A DNA stretch of 64,000 bases, taken from positions 9,124,531-9,188,530 of the forward strand of contig NC_134422.1 in the NCBI RefSeq assembly GCF_030867145.1, given 5' to 3'. The position numbers and the translations under genes were made by a program. The notes beneath the pieces are model-generated. The model ran no database searches. It was given only the letters and a program-made list of their open reading frames with translations, and was not told where the DNA came from. Shown piece after piece: positions 60,701 through 64,000 of the stretch. The stretch comes from Opisthocomus hoazin (lineage: Eukaryota; Chordata; Aves; Opisthocomiformes; Opisthocomidae). The stretch's first letter is position 1. Each line of letters begins with the position of its first letter.

Positions 60701-63086
60701 GAGTGTGGCAGGGAGGTCTTGGTACACTAGAGATGTGCAGTCTTGTGTTGAAGACTGCCCTGGAGGCTTATGGTGATAATGCTTTAATATTCAGAGACCA
60801 GAAGCCAAGTGGGATTCCTCCCCCCCCCCCTTTTTTTTTTTCTTTTTCCATTTTTGGAAGCTTCAAAATAGGACATTTTTTTCAGGAGACAGGAGAATTC
60901 TTGCTGAGTAGGCCATAGTATTTTTAGATATGCTGATTTTGTGTCTGAATACGGTCTCTTTATGTAAAATGCATCTTTCATTTCACTGTTTTTCTTTCAG
61001 TCTGCTGGCAGCGTGTGCTGGGCAGTCTCCCATGCCACAAGCAGCTGGGCAGCCTCTTACCTGCAACAGTTTAGCTTTTGTTTGCTTTGAAATACTAAGT
61101 TTAATAATAAATGGTTTTAACTTTTTTGCTTATTAAGGCATTTCTGATCTAGTTGTAGGTTTATGTAGCCTTCAGGCTCTGTAAGTTCTCTGTAGGTTTA
61201 GCTTCAAAATCTGTGTGCCACAGTTCCTGATTTGCAGGGGAAGGTGGAGGGAGAGTCAGTATTTGCTGGCTTTTTATTAATTTTCTTGAGGAACTAAAAG
61301 CCTCTTAAAACAATATTGGTACAGTCAACAGTTTTATTCTGCATGACAGGTTATAGGGGCATCGGATTGTGGAATTCTTGATATTTCTTTTTGGAACTAG
61401 ATATTTAAGAAGAAAATTTAAAAATCTTGTAACTTGAGTCTGCAAAATCTGAGTTGCGTGTCCTGAGTTCAGGCACAGACAGTGCATAATGCTGATCTCT
61501 TAATCTCTTCTGGAGTGAATTTCTTTCTGGTACTTGGTTTGTTTTTTCCATTATTTGTCTTGTTTTGCCTGTGAAGTTTTCTTTTTCAGTAAACATTCCT
61601 GTTGACCAATATGAAGTTGTTTTTTTTTTTTTTTTTTTGCATGACTACTTGCAATGGTTACAGTCTGTTACAGACGAGATCAGGTTCACAGCTTTAAAAA
61701 TACATCTCTTGCAAAGCATTTCTGGTGCGAGATAGGTCTTGTGCTAACCACTTGGTTATTCAGAGAGAAATACACCTTCCAAGTACGTTTCTCTTGGCCC
61801 AGTGCTAATGTGTGCAATTAACGTAAAAGATATATATTGTCTAGGTGTTAGCGGACGTGGGAGCAAGTTGTGAACCGCTGCATCAGTAGCATCATGGCAA
61901 AACCTACCGCAGCAGCACTCCTAGCCAGTAAGCCCAACCTCTTACTCTCTTTGTTGCCAGGCATTTTGCTGAGTTCCTGACGTAAATTTATGGATTGTTA
62001 AAGTTAGTACTGCCTTATACCACCTAAGGTCTTCCAGGTTTGTATCCGAGTGATGAAAATTGTAGAGGTGCTACGATAGTGTTTCATCCTTTTGCTGATG
62101 ATGCTGGTTTAGCTAGTACAGCTGTCTGACTGTGTAAAGAAAATGAGAACTTTGTCATGCCTGTGTTTGGTAAAAACTCGTGCGTAGGCTGTAACTCTTG
62201 AATGTAGTGTGCGTTTTGGTCTGCACGTTTTAGGATTTGCCTGTGCTGTTGTTAACTCTTCTGTCACAACATTTCTCACAGCTGGATGGTTTTGGTACTG
62301 TGAGTTCTGTAGTTATTTTTTATGAATACGTTGGTTATTTTTCCAGTTTTCTTGCATCATGACAATGAAAGTGATATGTATATCCCTAACTCATTCTGGA
62401 AATTGGGTGGGTGAAGGTGTGTAGTTCTTTTCAACTTGCTTTCCTTAGTCTCATTAAACACGTTTTCAAGACTGCTTTCCATTTGTTAAATAGAATTTCT
62501 TTTGCTGTGACTGTCATCAGCTGTCAGTACTTGCTACCCACTATAGTACACCACGGGAAATGCTGGTGAAGTAATGATGGCCAGCCCTGCCGCGTGCCAG
62601 CTGGCAGTCCGTGGGCAAGGGAATTTTTTCCCCTGTAGTTAGGAGTTACGAAAACACTTCTACCATTAACACTTATTATATGAAAATATTTCTAAAGAAA
62701 TTCTAACTGCTGAGCAGGGAGGAACTACTCTGACTCTAAATACTCCTAAGCATTGATAAATTGAATTACTATAGAACACAAAGCGTGTAAAATTCTACTA
62801 GAGGAGGAGATAACAGTGATGCTTGACTTGTGGCAGGGAGCATTGTTTTAACTTTCAAAACGAGAACTTGTTTGTTTGGGGGATCTTGGTTTGTTTTTTG
62901 GATTCTTCTAAAGGAAATCAGTGGGTCTTGTTGATATGGGAAGAGAGGTATGTTCATTAAAGAAGGGAGAAATCTTTGGTATTTGTGGTATTAAATATCG
63001 TAATAACCTAACCTTTCTTTGCCTCAACAGGTATACAAAGCTCGGATATGCCGGTAATACTGAACCCCAGTTCATTATTCCTTCAT
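46779..63086 (+). CDS. ACTR3: ACTR3 (actin-related protein 3), partial: first two coding exons
   Basis: ACTR3 encodes Arp3, an actin-fold ATPase that together with Arp2 forms the pseudo-dimer seeding branched actin filaments in the cytosolic Arp2/3 complex. Exons 46779-46822 and 63031-63086 join to give [20 protein letters not shown] followed by [13 protein letters not shown] and a split Cys. This matches the vertebrate Arp3 N-terminus. DCGTGYTKLG is the phosphate-1 loop that binds ATP in the actin fold (Asp11, Gly13, Thr14, Gly15). The residues RLPA distinguish it from the paralogue ACTR3B, which I recall as SLPP at this position. Intron 1 is 16.2 kb, phase 2. About 33 of some 418 residues are in the window; the remaining exons lie to the right. 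The ATG sits in a CpG island with context AGC before ATGG. Confidence 0.97.
51752..51776. repeat. TA dinucleotide microsatellite
   Basis: About 12 uninterrupted TA units within ACTR3 intron 1, followed by a T run. Confidence 0.95.
53902..53925 (+). repeat. T homopolymer (about 24 nt)
   Basis: Uninterrupted T run in ACTR3 intron 1. Similar but shorter runs occur at about 48702-48719 and 61619-61638. Confidence 0.9.
63031..63086 (+). CDS. ACTR3: ACTR3 coding exon 2
   Basis: The exon is 56 nt, entered after TTTGCCTCAACAG. It completes Gly15 and encodes [18 protein letters not shown] plus T of a Cys codon, ending at donor GTAAGT. Phases fit exon 1 exactly. Confidence 0.97.
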
Positions 63087-64000
63087 GTAAGTATTTGTTA
63101 CTTGTGTATGAAAGCTGAAGTTACACTTAGAGTTTATGTTACAAACTATGTAAATAAAACAGTTAAAATTGAGCCACTTGGAAAGACCTCTGAGTGATGA
63201 CAGAGTGGCAGCATGGCTCTGTTCTGTTTTGCTATGGATGGTCAGTTTAGAAAGATACATTCATTACAATAGTATACTAATATTTCTAGTGAAGTTAATT
63301 TATTGGAAATTGGAATCATATTAAAATACAGTAGCATGGCTATATTTGCTTTTTAGAAGGTTCTTCCCCTATTAGTGATTTATCAGGTAAAACTTTAGTT
63401 GATTATAACTAGAGAAAAAAATTAAAAATTGCATGTTTTACTGTCTTTAAGGTTTAAAATGTTATTCTTCCCGGGTATTTTTTTGGTATTTTCCAGCTGC
63501 ATTCCTTAATTTAGTATGCTTTTCAAATAGAACAAGAAAACATTTCGCCGTTTTCTTTTTCCTGTGTAAAATTGCTTATTTATTTGCTCCCTGTCTTCTG
63601 AACTGTTTCTCCCACTTGAAGTGGTGTGGCTCTACTCTAGAGAGTGGAACTCAATCAACTTCCTTTAGAAATGCTTCACCTCCTGACCTCCTACACCACT
63701 TGGCATTCGGTCGTTACTTACCTGCGCCAGAGTAATCATGTATTACATCCTGGTAAAAGGAATAATTAGTACACCCAGTTTTCCTTATAAATGCAACAAG
63801 AAGAGAATTAGAACTAATAGTACTTAAGCATAGTCACTGTAAAATAGAACTTGGTAATTCAGGCTCTGTGTTAATTTTCCTAGAAAACATGATTCAAAAA
63901 AGAACCTTCGTGGAAAGCTAAGGTTAATTCACTTCATAGATTCTTCTGTTTTCATACGAGTTAGAGAATCCTTTCAGTCTCTTCTATATTGGCTTCTAGT
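63087..64000 (+). other. Start of ACTR3 intron 2, no other feature seen
   Basis: AT-rich intronic sequence running off the window. No exon recognised. Confidence 0.75.

Larger units (their letters stand above)
46823..63030 (+). other. ACTR3 intron 1 (16.2 kb)
   Basis: GC-rich for the first 0.45 kb (island tail, with a CAGATGGCGGC YY1-type motif at 46895-46905), then AT-rich. It holds several T homopolymers and a TA microsatellite. No CR1 copy and no second gene was recognised. The longest frame (50403-50864, 153 codons) matches nothing I know. Confidence 0.8.

Noticed and set aside
1..64000. CRISPR arrays, tRNA/rRNA genes, operons, ribosome binding sites or phage-like modules
   Set aside because: The window is vertebrate genomic DNA. 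No regular direct-repeat array, tRNA cloverleaf or prokaryotic gene cluster was seen on reading both strands.

Overview
The window looks like a piece of a bird (or, less likely, other sauropsid) nuclear genome. It is AT-rich, intron-rich vertebrate DNA with two sharp GC/CpG-rich islands. Its recognisable interspersed repeats are CR1 non-LTR retrotransposons with the typical CR1 3' end (a 'ggtcccttccaaccc' block followed by an octamer-like 'attctgtg' tail). Nothing bacterial, phage-like or CRISPR-like is present.

Two conserved protein-coding genes lie head to head. On the minus strand, about 0.56-32.6 kb, is SLC35F5, a multi-membrane-pass solute carrier of the drug/metabolite transporter superfamily. 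I could place 13 coding exons with canonical GT/AG boundaries and consistent phases. From the first conserved residue they encode 482 residues and a stop. Upstream lie a CpG-island first exon and a possible small second exon, and the exact start codon is unresolved. Downstream, the stop codon sits 7 nt before a good splice donor, and a strong acceptor near 2.52 kb suggests a separate 3'-UTR exon.

On the plus strand, from 46.78 kb past the right edge, is ACTR3 (Arp3 of the Arp2/3 actin-nucleating complex). Only its first two coding exons are present, separated by a 16.2 kb intron; the rest lies beyond the window.

The roughly 14 kb between the two CpG islands contains a minus-strand CR1 copy with a long open reverse-transcriptase frame (33.76-35.03 kb), old repeat debris, and a GC-rich repeat-like block at about 45.0-45.7 kb. 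SLC35F5 introns hold a decayed sense-oriented CR1 (9.77-11.71 kb) carrying a G homopolymer run, and a small internally deleted CR1 (3.67-3.89 kb). The two genes are not known to act in one pathway; their adjacency is conserved synteny, as in mammals.

I found no undescribed biological system. The points most worth checking are the SLC35F5 N-terminus and alternative second exon, its 3'-UTR intron, the open CR1 frame, a G-rich minisatellite beside the ACTR3 promoter, and a diverged repeat family present in both orientations.
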